Source: CAZISM01 sp964541895 (lineage in GTDB: Bacteria; Zhuqueibacterota; Zhuqueibacteria; Residuimicrobiales; Residuimicrobiaceae). Taken from it: a stretch of DNA of 64,000 nt. A program made the translations under genes and the position numbers. The notes under the pieces were generated by a model, which saw nothing but the letters and a program-made list of their open reading frames with translations, did no database searches and was not told the DNA's origin. Positions 1-8,627 of this stretch are shown piece after piece (the first letter of the stretch is position 1; each line of letters opens with the position of its first letter). The DNA lies in the NCBI GenBank assembly GCA_964541895.1, contig CAZISM010000004.1, positions 57,327 to 121,326 on the forward strand, in the 5' to 3' direction.

Positions 1-1
1 A

Positions 2-1600
2 CCGGCCGGACAAAAAGTGCAGCTGCGCTTTGCCGAAGTGCTCAACGCGGACGGCACCATCTATGTCGATAACTATCGCGGCGCCAAGGCCACAGATGTC
101 TATATTCTCAGCGGCAAAGGCCGGGAGAGCTGGGAACCCCGCTTTACCTACCGCGGCTATCGTTATGTCGAAGTGACCGGCTTTCCGGGCAAACCTGAGC
201 TGGACGCATTGACCGGCTGTGTCGTTCATTCGGACGTGGCGCAAACCGGAAGCTTTGCCTGCTCGGAGCCGCTGCTGAACAAACTCTATGCCAACATCGA
301 CTGGGGTCTGCGCGGTAACCTGCACAGCGTGCCCACCGACTGTCCGCAGCGTGATGAACGGCTGGGCTGGATGGGCGATGGCCAGATCATTGCGCCCACC
401 GCCTGCTTCAATCGTAACATGGCCGACTTTTTCACCAAATGGCAGATGGACATCATCGAAGATCAGGACCCGACCGGTGCCGTTCACGACGTCACCCCCT
501 CCTTCGGATTTAAAGGGACGGCCTCGCCGGCCTGGGGCGATGCGGTGATCGTCGTCCCCTGGTCCCTCTATCTCTACTATGGCGACCGTCGTATTCTTGA
601 AACCAGCTATAACGGTATGGCCGCCTGGGTCGAGTTGATGAAGCGGGAGAGCAAAGAGTATCTGTACGAACGCGAAGGCTATGGCGACTGGATCGCAGTG
701 GTGCCGTCGCCGAAAAAGCCGATCGGCGCGGCCTATTTCTATTATGGCGCCGCCACCATGAGCCGGGTCGCGCGCGTGCTGGGCAAAGAAAAAGATGCGC
801 TCCAGTATGCCGAGCTGGCGCAAAAAATAGCCGCCGCGTTTCAAAAAGCGTATTACGACCGGAGCAGCGGCTGGTATACCGGCGCCACGCAGACGGCCAA
901 CCTGTTGCCCCTGGAATTCGGCATCACCCCGCAAGAGGAGGTCCCGGCCGCTGTCAACGCCCTGGTTGAGGATATCAAGGCGCGCAACGTTCATCTCTCC
1001 ACCGGATTTGTCGGCACCCCGTTCATTCTGCCGGTGTTGAGCAAATACGGTCACCACGATCTCGCCTTTCGGCTGGCGGTGCAGAAAACCTATCCTTCGT
1101 GGGGCTATATGATCGAAAAGGGCGCCACTACCATCTGGGAACTATGGAACAGCGACACCGAGGGCCCGGGCATGAATTCGCGCAACCATTACGCCCTGGG
1201 CGCGGTCGGCCGCTGGATGTACGACCAGCTGCTGGGCCTGCAGCCCGATGAACAGCAGCCGGGATACAAAAAAGCGTTGATCGCTCCAGCTCCGGTCGGC
1301 GATTTGACCTGGGTTGAAGGTGAAATCAAAACCTTGTACGGACCGCTGCGCTGCCGCTGGCAGAAAGAAAAACGAACGTTGCGTCTCGCCGTATCGATCC
1401 CGGCCAACACCACGGCTGAAATACGCATTCCCTGTGAAGGTCAGACCGAACCCAGCATCGTGGAGGATGGACAGCATCTGGTGCACAAGGGCAAAGCGGC
1501 TGCGGCCATTGAAGGGTTGAAATTCCTGCGCCTGGAAAAGGAGGTCGTGGTGGTGGAAGCCCAGGCCGGCCAGTACGAGTTTTTGCGCGTGGATGAATGA
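2..1600 (+). CDS. alpha-L-rhamnosidase, GH78 family (5' truncated)
   Basis: Hydrolyses terminal alpha-L-rhamnose from glycosides or pectic and rhamnan polysaccharides. The frame is open to the left edge, so the N-terminal carbohydrate-binding beta domains lie outside the window. Visible are the GH78 block GQKVQLRFAE near the start, the WEPRFTYRGYRYVEV strand segment, and the acidic catalytic-barrel signature DCPQRDERLGWMGDGQ around residue 115. The (alpha/alpha)6 barrel and the C-terminal beta-sandwich follow to the TGA at 1598-1600. About 530 residues are present of a family usually 850-1100 long. Secretion cannot be judged because the N-terminus is missing. Family assignment is firm; the natural substrate is not shown. 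Confidence 0.9.
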   Translation, partial: PAGQKVQLRFAEVLNADGTIYVDNYRGAKATDVYILSGKGRESWEPRFTYRGYRYVEVTGFPGKPELDALTGCVVHSDVAQTGSFACSEPLLNKLYANIDWGLRGNLHSVPTDCPQRDERLGWMGDGQIIAPTACFNRNMADFFTKWQMDIIEDQDPTGAVHDVTPSFGFKGTASPAWGDAVIVVPWSLYLYYGDRRILETSYNGMAAWVELMKRESKEYLYEREGYGDWIAVVPSPKKPIGAAYFYYGAATMSRVARVLGKEKDALQYAELAQKIAAAFQKAYYDRSSGWYTGATQTANLLPLEFGITPQEEVPAAVNALVEDIKARNVHLSTGFVGTPFILPVLSKYGHHDLAFRLAVQKTYPSWGYMIEKGATTIWELWNSDTEGPGMNSRNHYALGAVGRWMYDQLLGLQPDEQQPGYKKALIAPAPVGDLTWVEGEIKTLYGPLRCRWQKEKRTLRLAVSIPANTTAEIRIPCEGQTEPSIVEDGQHLVHKGKAAAAIEGLKFLRLEKEVVVVEAQAGQYEFLRVDE

Positions 1601-1649
1601 GCATCCCCCCTGCCGTTGCGAGCGCAGGCACGGGGGGCGTGCCTATTAT

Positions 1650-1806
1650 TGTCATTGCGAGCGCAGGCGCGGGAGGTGTGTAAGGGAAGGTGCTGGTATG
1701 CAGCGAAGCAATCTCCGGCATTCGTCCCGGATCACTCTTTGAGATTGCCACGCTTCATTGGAGGGCCGGCGCCATGGTGAGAGCAGTTCCTCCGCTCGCA
1801 ATGACA
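1650..1806. repeat. interspersed palindromic repeat (MITE-like) with 14-bp terminal inverted repeats
   Basis: The ends are perfect inverted repeats, TGTCATTGCGAGCG (1650-1663) and CGCTCGCAATGACA (1793-1806). Inside are a second, imperfect pair, GCGAAGCAATCTC (1703-1715) and GAGATTGCCACGCTTC (1741-1756). A short partial copy of the left end, TTGCGAGCGCAGGC, lies just before it at 1616-1629. This sequence type (TCATTGCGAG...GAAGCAATCTC...GAGATTGC...CTCGCAATGAC) recurs in intergenic regions of many unrelated bacterial genomes. It encodes nothing. It fills the space between the rhamnosidase and the POT transporter, and its RNA would form a large hairpin that might act as a terminator. Confidence 0.75.
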
Positions 1807-1889
1807 GACGCCGCTGCCAGAAAAATCTTGATTATCCTCTGAATAAACGCTAGATTGCACACTAAACAGTAACCAATTCCGGAGGACGA

Positions 1890-3422
1890 ATGTTCAAAGC
1901 ACATCCGCGTGGTCTGATTGTGGCTTTTTTTGCCAACATGGGTGAGCGGTTCGGCTTTTACACCATGATGGCCATCCTCGTGCTCTTTCTGCAGGCCAAA
2001 TACGGCCTGAACGAAGAAAAGGCCGGTAATATTTACAGCTGGTTTTATTTCGGCATTTATGCTCTGGCTCTGCTGGGCGGTTTTCTCGCCGATGCCACGA
2101 AAAACTACAAAGGCACCATTCTGGTGGGTATTTTTATCATGCTGGCCGGCTATAGCATCATCGCCGTGCCCGGCATGACCCTGACCGTTACGGTCATCGG
2201 CCTGTTTGTCATTGCGCTGGGCAACGGGCTTTTCAAGGGCAACCTGCAGGCCCTGGTGGGACAAATGTACGATAATCCCGAATATTCAAAACTGCGGGAT
2301 TCGGCTTATATGATTTTCTACATGGGCATCAACATCGGCGCCTTTTTTGCGCCCAACGCCGCCACCGGCATCCGTAACTGGTATCTGACCAGCAACGGTT
2401 TCCGGCACGACGCCAATCTGCCGGCTCTCTGCCACCAGTTCATCGGCGGCCACCTCAAAGATCTGCAGGCATTCAAAACCCTGGCGGACGGCGCCAGTCT
2501 GTCCGGACCGGTGATGGATCTGAGCCAGTTCGCCCACACCTACCTGGATGTGTTTGCCCGGGGCTATAACTATGCGTTCGCCATCGCNNNNNNNNNNNNN
2601 NNNNNNNNNNNNNNNNNNNNNNNNNNNNNNNNNNNNNNNNNNNNNNNNNNNNNNNNNNNNNNNNNNNNNNNNNNNNNNNNNNNNNNNGATTATACCGCCA
2701 AGGCGGTCGGGCCGATCACCAACATCTTTTTCGATCTCAAAGCTCTGCTCTCGGCCATCGCGGTCATCATTGGCCTGGTCTTCGCCCTGAAAAAAGAAGA
2801 TTCGGGCCAGAAGCGTCTCCTCGGCGTCGGACTCATCATCGCCGGTGTGATCCTGACGCGCTATTTCCTTTCCAGCTACCAGGAGAGCAACGCCATCGAA
2901 CCCGAGACCTTTCAGCACTTTAATCCCCTGTTCATCGTATTTCTCACGCCGGTGTTTCTGGCGCTGTTCGCCTATTTGAATAAAAAATCCATAGAACCCT
3001 CGACGCCGAAAAAAATCGGCATCGGCATGATCATCGCTGCCATCGGTTTTTTCCTGATCCTCTTTGCTTCGTTTAAACTGCCGTCGCCGCTCTCCCTGGC
3101 CGGCGTGACCTCGCCCGACCGCGTGTCGCCCTACTGGTTGATCAACAGCTATCTGGTGTTGACCATCGCAGAGCTCTTTCTCAGCCCCATGGGACTTTCC
3201 TTTGTCTCCAAAGTTTCGCCGCCGCGGTTTCAGGGGTTGATGCAGGGCGGCTGGTTGGGAGCCACGGCCATCGGCAACAAGCTGTTATTTGTCGGCAGCT
3301 ATTTCTGGGGCCGGCTGGAACTCTGGCAACTGTGGGCCATTTTCACCGTCTGCTGCCTGGTATCCGCCAGCCTGATATTCATTATGATGAAACGGCTGGA
3401 AGCTGCCACCAAAACCACCTGA
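1890..3422 (+). CDS. POT/PTR2-family proton-coupled oligopeptide transporter (interrupted by assembly gap)
   Basis: Twelve-plus-helix major facilitator protein of the proton-dependent oligopeptide transporter family, expected to import di- and tripeptides across the inner membrane. The PTR2 signature is visible near the N-terminus (NMGERFGFYTMMAILVLFL), where ExxERFxYY is the family hallmark, followed by GGFLADATKNYKGTI in the first cytoplasmic loop. A perfect GGAGGAC ribosome-binding site lies 3 bases before ATG 1890. A run of 100 N (2588-2687) removes an unknown stretch in the middle; the two sides happen to be in the same frame, but the true length is unknown. The C-terminal half (YWLINSYLVLTIAELFLSPMG) is again typical of the family. 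Nearby peptidases fit a peptide-use role. Confidence 0.85.
   Translation: MFKAHPRGLIVAFFANMGERFGFYTMMAILVLFLQAKYGLNEEKAGNIYSWFYFGIYALALLGGFLADATKNYKGTILVGIFIMLAGYSIIAVPGMTLTVTVIGLFVIALGNGLFKGNLQALVGQMYDNPEYSKLRDSAYMIFYMGINIGAFFAPNAATGIRNWYLTSNGFRHDANLPALCHQFIGGHLKDLQAFKTLADGASLSGPVMDLSQFAHTYLDVFARGYNYAFAIXXXXXXXXXXXXXXXXXXXXXXXXXXXXXXXXXXDYTAKAVGPITNIFFDLKALLSAIAVIIGLVFALKKEDSGQKRLLGVGLIIAGVILTRYFLSSYQESNAIEPETFQHFNPLFIVFLTPVFLALFAYLNKKSIEPSTPKKIGIGMIIAAIGFFLILFASFKLPSPLSLAGVTSPDRVSPYWLINSYLVLTIAELFLSPMGLSFVSKVSPPRFQGLMQGGWLGATAIGNKLLFVGSYFWGRLELWQLWAIFTVCCLVSASLIFIMMKRLEAATKTT
2588..2687. other. scaffold gap of 100 N inside the POT transporter gene
   Basis: A placeholder run of exactly 100 N. 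The flanks (...TTCGCCATCGC and GATTATACCGCC...) share no overlap, unlike the second gap in this window, so here real sequence is probably missing. Confidence 0.99.
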
Positions 3423-3441
3423 TCCATCGAATTCGAAAGAA

Positions 3442-3479
3442 CCGGCCGGCGAACAGCGTAGAGCTGCTCGTCGGCCGGC
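3442..3479 (+). terminator. GC-rich hairpin after the POT gene
   Basis: CCGGCCGGCGA pairs with TCGTCGGCCGG-type sequence, extended by CAGC/GCTG around the loop GTAGA. The stem is long and stable but has no U tract after it. It starts 19 bases after the transporter stop codon and probably ends that transcript or protects its 3' end. Confidence 0.5.
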
Positions 3480-3557
3480 TTGAATAACCTGAACCGCCGC
3501 GAATCGCCCCGCTGATCATCTGCAGCGACGGCGACAGCAGCGCAACCTTCCGACTCT

Positions 3558-4571
3558 ATGACGTTCCTAAACGAAATCAATGAGCAGCCGCAGGCGCTGC
3601 AGGCGTGGGCTCTATGGAGCAGCCGGCCTGATGTGACAATGCCGATCCGGGAGTTCCTGTCACAGCACGCGCACCGGCGGATTATTTTTTCCGGCATGGG
3701 CAGTTCGCTTTTCAGCGCCATGACCGCCGCGCATCTGCTGCACCAGAACGGCCGGCTCTGTCAGGTCTGTGATGCACAGGAGCTGCTGTCCCATTACAGC
3801 GCTCTGCTCAACGACCAGGCGCTGTTCGTGCTCATCTCCCAGTCCGGCAGCAGCGCCGAGCCGCTGCAGCTGGCGCAACAGGTGCCGGGCCGTTATCTCG
3901 CCATCACCAATCAGCCGGGCAGCCCTCTGGCGCGCCTGGCGGCCAGCACCATCCCGCTCTGCGCCGGTGCGGAGCATCACACCACCAGCAAGACCTATAC
4001 CAATTCCATCGCCGCCCTTTTGACCGTGGCGCGCTGGCTGATGGACGATCCGTCATCCGCTGAGAAGCTGTGGCGCCAGGCCGCCGCAGAGATGGCCCGA
4101 CTTATCCACAGCGCCCGGGAGTACCTTCCGGCCGCCCTGGCAACATTGCAGGACTGCACATCGGTGGCCATCATCGGCTCCGGCGCCTCTTTGGCCAACG
4201 CCTGCCAGGCGCAACTGGTTTTGACCGAAGTGGCCCATCTGCCGGCCATCGCCTATACGCCCGGACAATTTCTCCACGGTCCCATCGAGGCAATTGATCG
4301 TCGCTTCTGCGCCATTATTCTGGATGCCACGGCCGGCGCAGGCCAAACCGAAACCATCATCGACGAAATCATGCGCTACGATGGCCGGGTGATTTGCATC
4401 AGCACGAAAACCGAAACAGCAGCGAGAAAGGGCATCGCCTCGATTCCGCTGCGATGGCCATTGCCCATGCTGGCAGAGGTGCTGGAAATCGTTCCTATAG
4501 AATTGCTGGCCAACAGCCTGGCCCTGGCAAAAGGGCTGGAGCCCGGCCGCCTGCTGCGAACACAAAAATAA
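3558..4571 (+). CDS. SIS-domain sugar-phosphate isomerase/deaminase-like protein
   Basis: Two tandem SIS (sugar isomerase) domains without the glutaminase half of GlmS. The first begins at GMGSSLFSA (about residue 46) and carries the phosphate-binding ISQSGSSAEP loop (about residue 95). HTTSKTYTNS matches the STK-type loop of GlmS-like isomerases. The second begins at VAIIGSGASLANA, with the FLHGPIEAID segment equivalent to the HGP motif of GlmS. At 337 residues it is the size of stand-alone GlmS-like, AgaS or FrlB proteins that isomerise or deaminate amino-sugar or fructosamine phosphates. The exact substrate cannot be read from sequence. No clear ribosome-binding site precedes ATG 3558. The DDAH-type gene follows 18 bases later, suggesting co-transcription. 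Confidence 0.8.
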   Translation: MTFLNEINEQPQALQAWALWSSRPDVTMPIREFLSQHAHRRIIFSGMGSSLFSAMTAAHLLHQNGRLCQVCDAQELLSHYSALLNDQALFVLISQSGSSAEPLQLAQQVPGRYLAITNQPGSPLARLAASTIPLCAGAEHHTTSKTYTNSIAALLTVARWLMDDPSSAEKLWRQAAAEMARLIHSAREYLPAALATLQDCTSVAIIGSGASLANACQAQLVLTEVAHLPAIAYTPGQFLHGPIEAIDRRFCAIILDATAGAGQTETIIDEIMRYDGRVICISTKTETAARKGIASIPLRWPLPMLAEVLEIVPIELLANSLALAKGLEPGRLLRTQK

Positions 4572-4589
4572 CTGGCCGGCGCCCCTTTT

Positions 4590-5363
4590 ATGTCCAGCGA
4601 ATCATATGCCATCGTACGTCCGGTCAGCCGCAGCATTGCCCGTTGCGAATTAACCCATCTGCACAGAGAAGCCATTGACCTGGAACGCGCGCGAGCGCAG
4701 CACCAGGCCTACACACGGTGCCTGCAGGAGGCCGGCTATGTGCTCATTGAATTGGCGGAACAGGCCGATTTGCCCGACGCTGTTTTTGTGGAAGACACAG
4801 CCATCGTTCTCGACGAGCTCGCCATCATCACGCGTCCTGGTGCGGTCAGCCGTCGGCCCGAACTCCCGTCTGTTGCACAGGCGCTCCTCCCCTTTCGCAC
4901 CCCAAAGAGTCTTCTTGCACCTGCTACACTCGATGGCGGCGACGTTCTGATTATGGGGCGAACGCTGTTTGTCGGCCTCTCTTTGCGCACCAATGAAGAG
5001 GGGACGCGCCAGCTCGCTGATCAGGTCAGGCCGTTTGGCTACAACGTCGTGCCGGTCCCGATCCACGGCTGTCTGCATCTGAAATCCGCTGTGAGCCGAA
5101 TCGCGCCGGACCGGCTGCTGTTGAATCCGGATTGGCTCGATGTGACCTGCTTTAAAGATTATTACAGCATAGCGGTCGCTTCTGACGAACCCCACGCCGC
5201 CAACGCGCTGCCGCTGGAAGATACCATCCTCTTTCCGGACGCCTTTCCCCGCACAGCTGAATCCCTGCTCCGGCACGGCCTGCCGCTGCGTCTACTGGAT
5301 ATGAGCGAACTGGCCAAGGCCGAGGGCGCTGTGACCTGCTGCAGTATTATTTTCAGGAGGTGA
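4590..5363 (+). CDS. dimethylarginine dimethylaminohydrolase (DDAH)-type amidinohydrolase
   Basis: Cytoplasmic enzyme of the guanidino-group-modifying (pentein) superfamily, releasing citrulline from methylated arginines or acting on a related arginine compound. Family motifs in order: FVEDTA (residues 66-71, acidic catalytic residue), LDGGDVL (114-120), GCLHLKSAVS (160-169, catalytic His163) and AVTCCSIIF near the C-terminus, whose Cys250/Cys251 pair holds the nucleophile. The length of 257 residues is normal for DDAH and much shorter than arginine deiminase. It follows the SIS gene by 18 bases, and its last bases overlap the ribosome-binding site of the next gene. The true physiological substrate in bacteria is uncertain. 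Confidence 0.82.
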   Translation: MSSESYAIVRPVSRSIARCELTHLHREAIDLERARAQHQAYTRCLQEAGYVLIELAEQADLPDAVFVEDTAIVLDELAIITRPGAVSRRPELPSVAQALLPFRTPKSLLAPATLDGGDVLIMGRTLFVGLSLRTNEEGTRQLADQVRPFGYNVVPVPIHGCLHLKSAVSRIAPDRLLLNPDWLDVTCFKDYYSIAVASDEPHAANALPLEDTILFPDAFPRTAESLLRHGLPLRLLDMSELAKAEGAVTCCSIIFRR

Positions 5364-5365
5364 AC

Positions 5366-5827
5366 ATGGCGATGTTTCAGATAATCCGCCGTACGGACAT
5401 TGCGGCGCCGCTGGATCAGGTCTGGGATTTTTTTGCCAGGCCGGAAAACCTCGACCGGCTCACACCGCCGGACCTCTCCTTTCGCATCGTCACCGCTGAT
5501 GTCGGCCGCATGTACAGCGGCCAAATCATCGAATACAGAATCAGAATATTCCCTCTCCTGTGGGTGCGCTGGCTTACCGAGATCAAACATGTCGCAGAGG
5601 GCCGATACTTTGTCGACGAGCAGCGCATCGGTCCTTATAAATTCTGGCACCATGAACACCGTTTTGAATCGTTGCCGAACGGCCAGGTGCGCATGCAGGA
5701 TCTGGTCAACTATGATGTGGGTTGGGGATGGATCGGCGTTCTGCTGAACACCCTGGTCATCAGGCGGCGTCTGAATTATATCTTTGATTATCGCCAGCGG
5801 GTTATTACAGGATTGTTCGGCGGCTAG
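5366..5827 (+). CDS. SRPBCC (START/Bet v1-like) family protein
   Basis: A 153-residue protein of the SRPBCC ligand-binding fold, similar to the group annotated as ligand-binding SRPBCC or COG4276 proteins. The typical opening is FQIIRRTDIAAPLDQVWDFF followed by ARPENLDRLTPPDLSF; the middle has YRIRIFPLLWVRWLTEI, and the end has VGWGWIGVLLNTLVIRRRLNYIF. ATG 5366 was chosen because AGGAGG (5355-5360) sits 5 bases before it; an in-frame GTG at 5360 lies inside that site. The stop of the DDAH gene is at 5361-5363, so the two are almost certainly translationally coupled. The ligand is unknown. Confidence 0.8.
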   Translation: MAMFQIIRRTDIAAPLDQVWDFFARPENLDRLTPPDLSFRIVTADVGRMYSGQIIEYRIRIFPLLWVRWLTEIKHVAEGRYFVDEQRIGPYKFWHHEHRFESLPNGQVRMQDLVNYDVGWGWIGVLLNTLVIRRRLNYIFDYRQRVITGLFGG

Positions 5828-5830
5828 CCG

Positions 5831-6646
5831 CTAGGGGCGGGCCAATCGATAGAGCGCAAGAAATTTACGGTACATCTCGGGATAGGTGGAAGCGGTGCAG
5901 GTCAGCGTGCGGCTATCGAGACGATCGGATTCCGGCAGCAGCGCACCGAGATCCGCCGATTCGGCCCTCTGATAAGTAACGGTCAGCTGCAGCGGTTGCT
6001 CAAAGTAAACCGGTGTGATGTCCGCTGCCTGGCGAACGGCGAGTTCAGCGGAACTGCGAATGTCAGCTAATGAGGTGTGAAAAGGCCGGCACAACGCCGA
6101 ATAGCGTCCCCGGCCCTCCTTGACGATCACCGCATGAATGTGCGGAATCAGCTCTTTGGCTTCCGCTGCCATGGTCTGATCGCCGCTGACCAGAACCGCC
6201 GGCACACGATAAAATCCCGCCAGTCCCGCGTTGAGGCCGAATTCTCCTACCGGCCGACCATTGATCAGCACCTGTTCGAACATGGAGTAGGCAAAAATGT
6301 GATCATGGATGGCGTTGGCGGTGCCATATTTGGCATGATAGCCGATAAAAAAGGCTGCGCGATACGAGTCGTCCAGCTCCTGCACCATGGAATAGGGCTT
6401 CATGGTGCCGGTGCCTAATCGGGCCTGCGGGTGCAGTCGATCCACCGGCAGATTGGTCATGGTATTGTGCGAATCGTTGACCACGACCTCGGTGGCGCCG
6501 GCGGCCACAGCGCCCTCCACAGCGGCGTTGACCTCCTGTATCATCCATTCACGCGCCATCGCGTACTCTCTCGCCTGCGGATCCACGTGCTCTTTGAGGA
6601 CAACCCCGTTCACCCCTTCCATATCGGCGGAAATATAAATCTTCAT
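5831..6646 (-). CDS. M55-family D-aminopeptidase (DppA-like)
   Basis: Zinc D-aminopeptidase of peptidase family M55, which removes N-terminal D-amino acids such as D-Ala from short peptides; in Bacillus DppA acts on cell-wall-derived D-Ala peptides. Family residues line up with the DppA layout: SADMEG with Asp8 and Glu10, NDSH with His60, GYHAKYG with His104, the AIHDH segment with the presumed catalytic His at 114, and a Glu near 135 in VGEFGLNAG. The length of 271 is usual. It is followed downstream, across 3 bases, by the convergent SRPBCC gene. Only 6 bases separate it from the M29-like gene upstream, so the two peptidases form an operon. Confidence 0.88.
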   Translation of the reverse strand: MKIYISADMEGVNGVVLKEHVDPQAREYAMAREWMIQEVNAAVEGAVAAGATEVVVNDSHNTMTNLPVDRLHPQARLGTGTMKPYSMVQELDDSYRAAFFIGYHAKYGTANAIHDHIFAYSMFEQVLINGRPVGEFGLNAGLAGFYRVPAVLVSGDQTMAAEAKELIPHIHAVIVKEGRGRYSALCRPFHTSLADIRSSAELAVRQAADITPVYFEQPLQLTVTYQRAESADLGALLPESDRLDSRTLTCTASTYPEMYRKFLALYRLARP

Positions 6647-6652
6647 CTCTGT

Positions 6653-7609
6653 CTACTCCAGTACCAATCGGCCGTTTTCAAGTATTTTTCTGCCGTCTAT
6701 CGTGACGCTCGCTTTATAGACCACACCGTCCAGATGCACCGCTACGGCATTGTTGCCACCAAAGGAGATGTTGTTGCCGAGGGCGATATGAATGGTACCG
6801 AGCACCTTTTCATCCTCAAGCGCATAGCCGCTGATGCGGGCGAACTCGTTGGTGCCGATGCCGAATTCGGCGATGCGCCGGCTGTCCGGCCCGTGCGGCG
6901 CCAGCAGGCGACGCAGCCGTTCTGCACTGCTGTCACCTGAAATGCGCGTCAACTTGCCTTCCCGGAAGGTCAGGCGAAGAGGATCGTGATCCTCAGGGAC
7001 GACGCCCATGCCGCTGTCTACAACCAGTTCGCCCTCGCAGAGCTCTTCTTCCGGCGCCAGGCTGGCTTCACCGGCCGGCAGATTGGTGAACGCACCGGGC
7101 ACATTGACGATGCCGATATCCGCATAGCCCTTGCGGGACGCCATGCCCAACGTCATCTCCGTACCGTTCGGTGCCGTGATTTTTGCCTGCTTGGCGATGC
7201 TGAGAATATCTTTCATCTTGCGGCTTAACCGGCTAACCCGCTCCAGATCCGTGTTGGCGATTCGGCAAAACGTATCGTTGGTAATGCCAGGCATGGTGAT
7301 AAAGCGCACCCCCTTGCGGCAGGCTTCGCGCCGGCACTCCAGGTGAGAAATGGAAACGGCGGTGGCGGCGATTACGGCGTGCTGTTCCTGCATAAAGCGG
7401 CCGAGCGGATCGCAGATAGACTGTCTGTTGAGATAGTCGTCGTGCACGCGTAAAAGGTGCACATGAGTACACTTTTTAGCTGCAGCGCGAAACAGACTAT
7501 CGGCGATGTCCAGGTGCGGTTCATCGCTGATAATCAGCAGAGATTCCTGGCGTTTGAGCTCCAGGGATTTCTGAATTATAACGGCCGACGCCTTGTCCAG
7601 TTTGTTCAT
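6653..7609 (-). CDS. M29-like (thermophilic) aminopeptidase family protein
   Basis: Metal-dependent aminopeptidase-like protein of the COG2309 group, expected to trim N-terminal residues from peptides in the cytoplasm. Visible features are the N-terminal LKRQESLLIISDEPHLDIAD Rossmann-like start, the central TAPNGTEMTLGM strand, the metal-binding-region segment LPAGEASLAPEE (about residue 178), and the C-terminal RIAEFGIGTNEFARISGYALEDEKVLGTIHIALGNN with acidic and His residues typical of the family. At 318 residues it is shorter than classical M29 enzymes (about 410), lacking part of the N-terminal domain. It is the first gene of a two-gene operon with the M55 peptidase, which supports a peptide-degradation role. 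Confidence 0.75.
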   Translation of the reverse strand: MNKLDKASAVIIQKSLELKRQESLLIISDEPHLDIADSLFRAAAKKCTHVHLLRVHDDYLNRQSICDPLGRFMQEQHAVIAATAVSISHLECRREACRKGVRFITMPGITNDTFCRIANTDLERVSRLSRKMKDILSIAKQAKITAPNGTEMTLGMASRKGYADIGIVNVPGAFTNLPAGEASLAPEEELCEGELVVDSGMGVVPEDHDPLRLTFREGKLTRISGDSSAERLRRLLAPHGPDSRRIAEFGIGTNEFARISGYALEDEKVLGTIHIALGNNISFGGNNAVAVHLDGVVYKASVTIDGRKILENGRLVLE

Positions 7610-7771
7610 AGCGAAAATCCCCCGTAACTCTCAATTTTATTTATAGTTGTCAATTATCAAAACAGCAGCAGGTATGGCGTCAACATAACAAAAAAATGTC
7701 TATTTAACAAGAAAAAAGTCGTTGGCGATGTTTTCCGGGGATAAAATAGGAGGATTTGACCATCTTTTCAA

Positions 7772-7800
7772 TTGATTTTTCTATATAGTTTCTGTATATT
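7772..7800 (+). promoter_or_regulatory. candidate promoter for the ecfT-truA operon
   Basis: TTGATT (7772-7777), a 17-base spacer and TATATT (7795-7800), within a strongly AT-rich divergent intergenic region (7610-7823). A start near 7807 would give a very short leader to ATG 7824, which has no visible Shine-Dalgarno sequence. This is pattern matching only. Confidence 0.35.
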
Positions 7801-7823
7801 TATAAGATTATATACTTAAACCA

Positions 7824-8621
7824 ATGCCTTTCTTTACCGACATAACTCTCGGGCAATATTACCCGGCCGATTCCATCATACACCGACTGGACCCACGGAC
7901 AAAATTGTTGGGTTGCTCCCTGTTGATGTCAGGATTGTTTATATCCCTGCACGGCGTCGTGCTGATTGCCTTTGCAGGTTTGCTCGCCGTTATCGTGGCG
8001 TTGAGCCGATTGCCGGTCAACCTGGTGATGCGAAATATCAGGCCTTTTATCTGGCTGTTTGCCATAACCATCTTTATACACATGCTCTGGACATCCGGCC
8101 GGATCCTCTATCATATTCCGATTCTGAACCTGGATATCACCTATGAGGGCCTCACACTCGGTTTGCGCTATACGGCGCGGCTGGTGCTCTTTATACTTTT
8201 AGCAACGATTTTAACTTTGACTACATCGCCGATCGAGATGATGGACGCGCTGGAGCGGCTGGGACGGCCGTTGCAGCGTTGGCGTGTGCCGGTGCACGAG
8301 CTGACTCTCATGTTGGCGCTTTCCCTGCGATTTGTGCCCACGCTCATGGAGGAGGCGCTGCGCATCCGCAACGCCCAGCTTTCGCGCGGTGCGCATTTCG
8401 AAGGACCGTTGCTGAAACGAATTCGCAATCTTGTGCCCATGCTGTTGCCGCTCTTTATATCTGCGTTTCGGCGCGCCGACGAACTGGCCTTTGCCATGGA
8501 TGCGCGCGGCTACACCGGCGGGGACGGCCGCAGCTGTTATACGATTTTGAGATTTCGTGTCGCCGACGGCCTGGCGATGGGGTTTGTGGCCGGCTTTTTC
8601 AGTTTATGCGTCTGGATGTGA
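7824..8621 (+). CDS. ecfT: ECF transporter T component (EcfT/CbiQ-type transmembrane protein)
   Basis: Integral membrane coupling subunit of energy-coupling-factor vitamin or metal importers. It links the substrate-binding S component to the two ATPases. About five to six hydrophobic helices are visible. The family opening YYPADSIIHRLDPRTKLL is present, and the two Ala-Arg-Gly-type coupling motifs are seen as IRNAQLSRGAHF (about residue 191) and FAMDARGYTGG (about residue 227). The length of 265 is normal. No EcfA ATPase or S component is adjacent, so it probably pairs with subunits encoded elsewhere. An ECF S component does occur far downstream in this window (46684-47220). The next gene, truA, starts 6 bases later. 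Confidence 0.9.
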   Translation: MPFFTDITLGQYYPADSIIHRLDPRTKLLGCSLLMSGLFISLHGVVLIAFAGLLAVIVALSRLPVNLVMRNIRPFIWLFAITIFIHMLWTSGRILYHIPILNLDITYEGLTLGLRYTARLVLFILLATILTLTTSPIEMMDALERLGRPLQRWRVPVHELTLMLALSLRFVPTLMEEALRIRNAQLSRGAHFEGPLLKRIRNLVPMLLPLFISAFRRADELAFAMDARGYTGGDGRSCYTILRFRVADGLAMGFVAGFFSLCVWM

Positions 8622-8627
8622 GCGTTC

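Noticed and set aside
1755..2264. Minus-strand open frame spanning the repeat and the start of the POT gene
   Set aside because: Antisense to a well-supported transporter start with its own ribosome-binding site.
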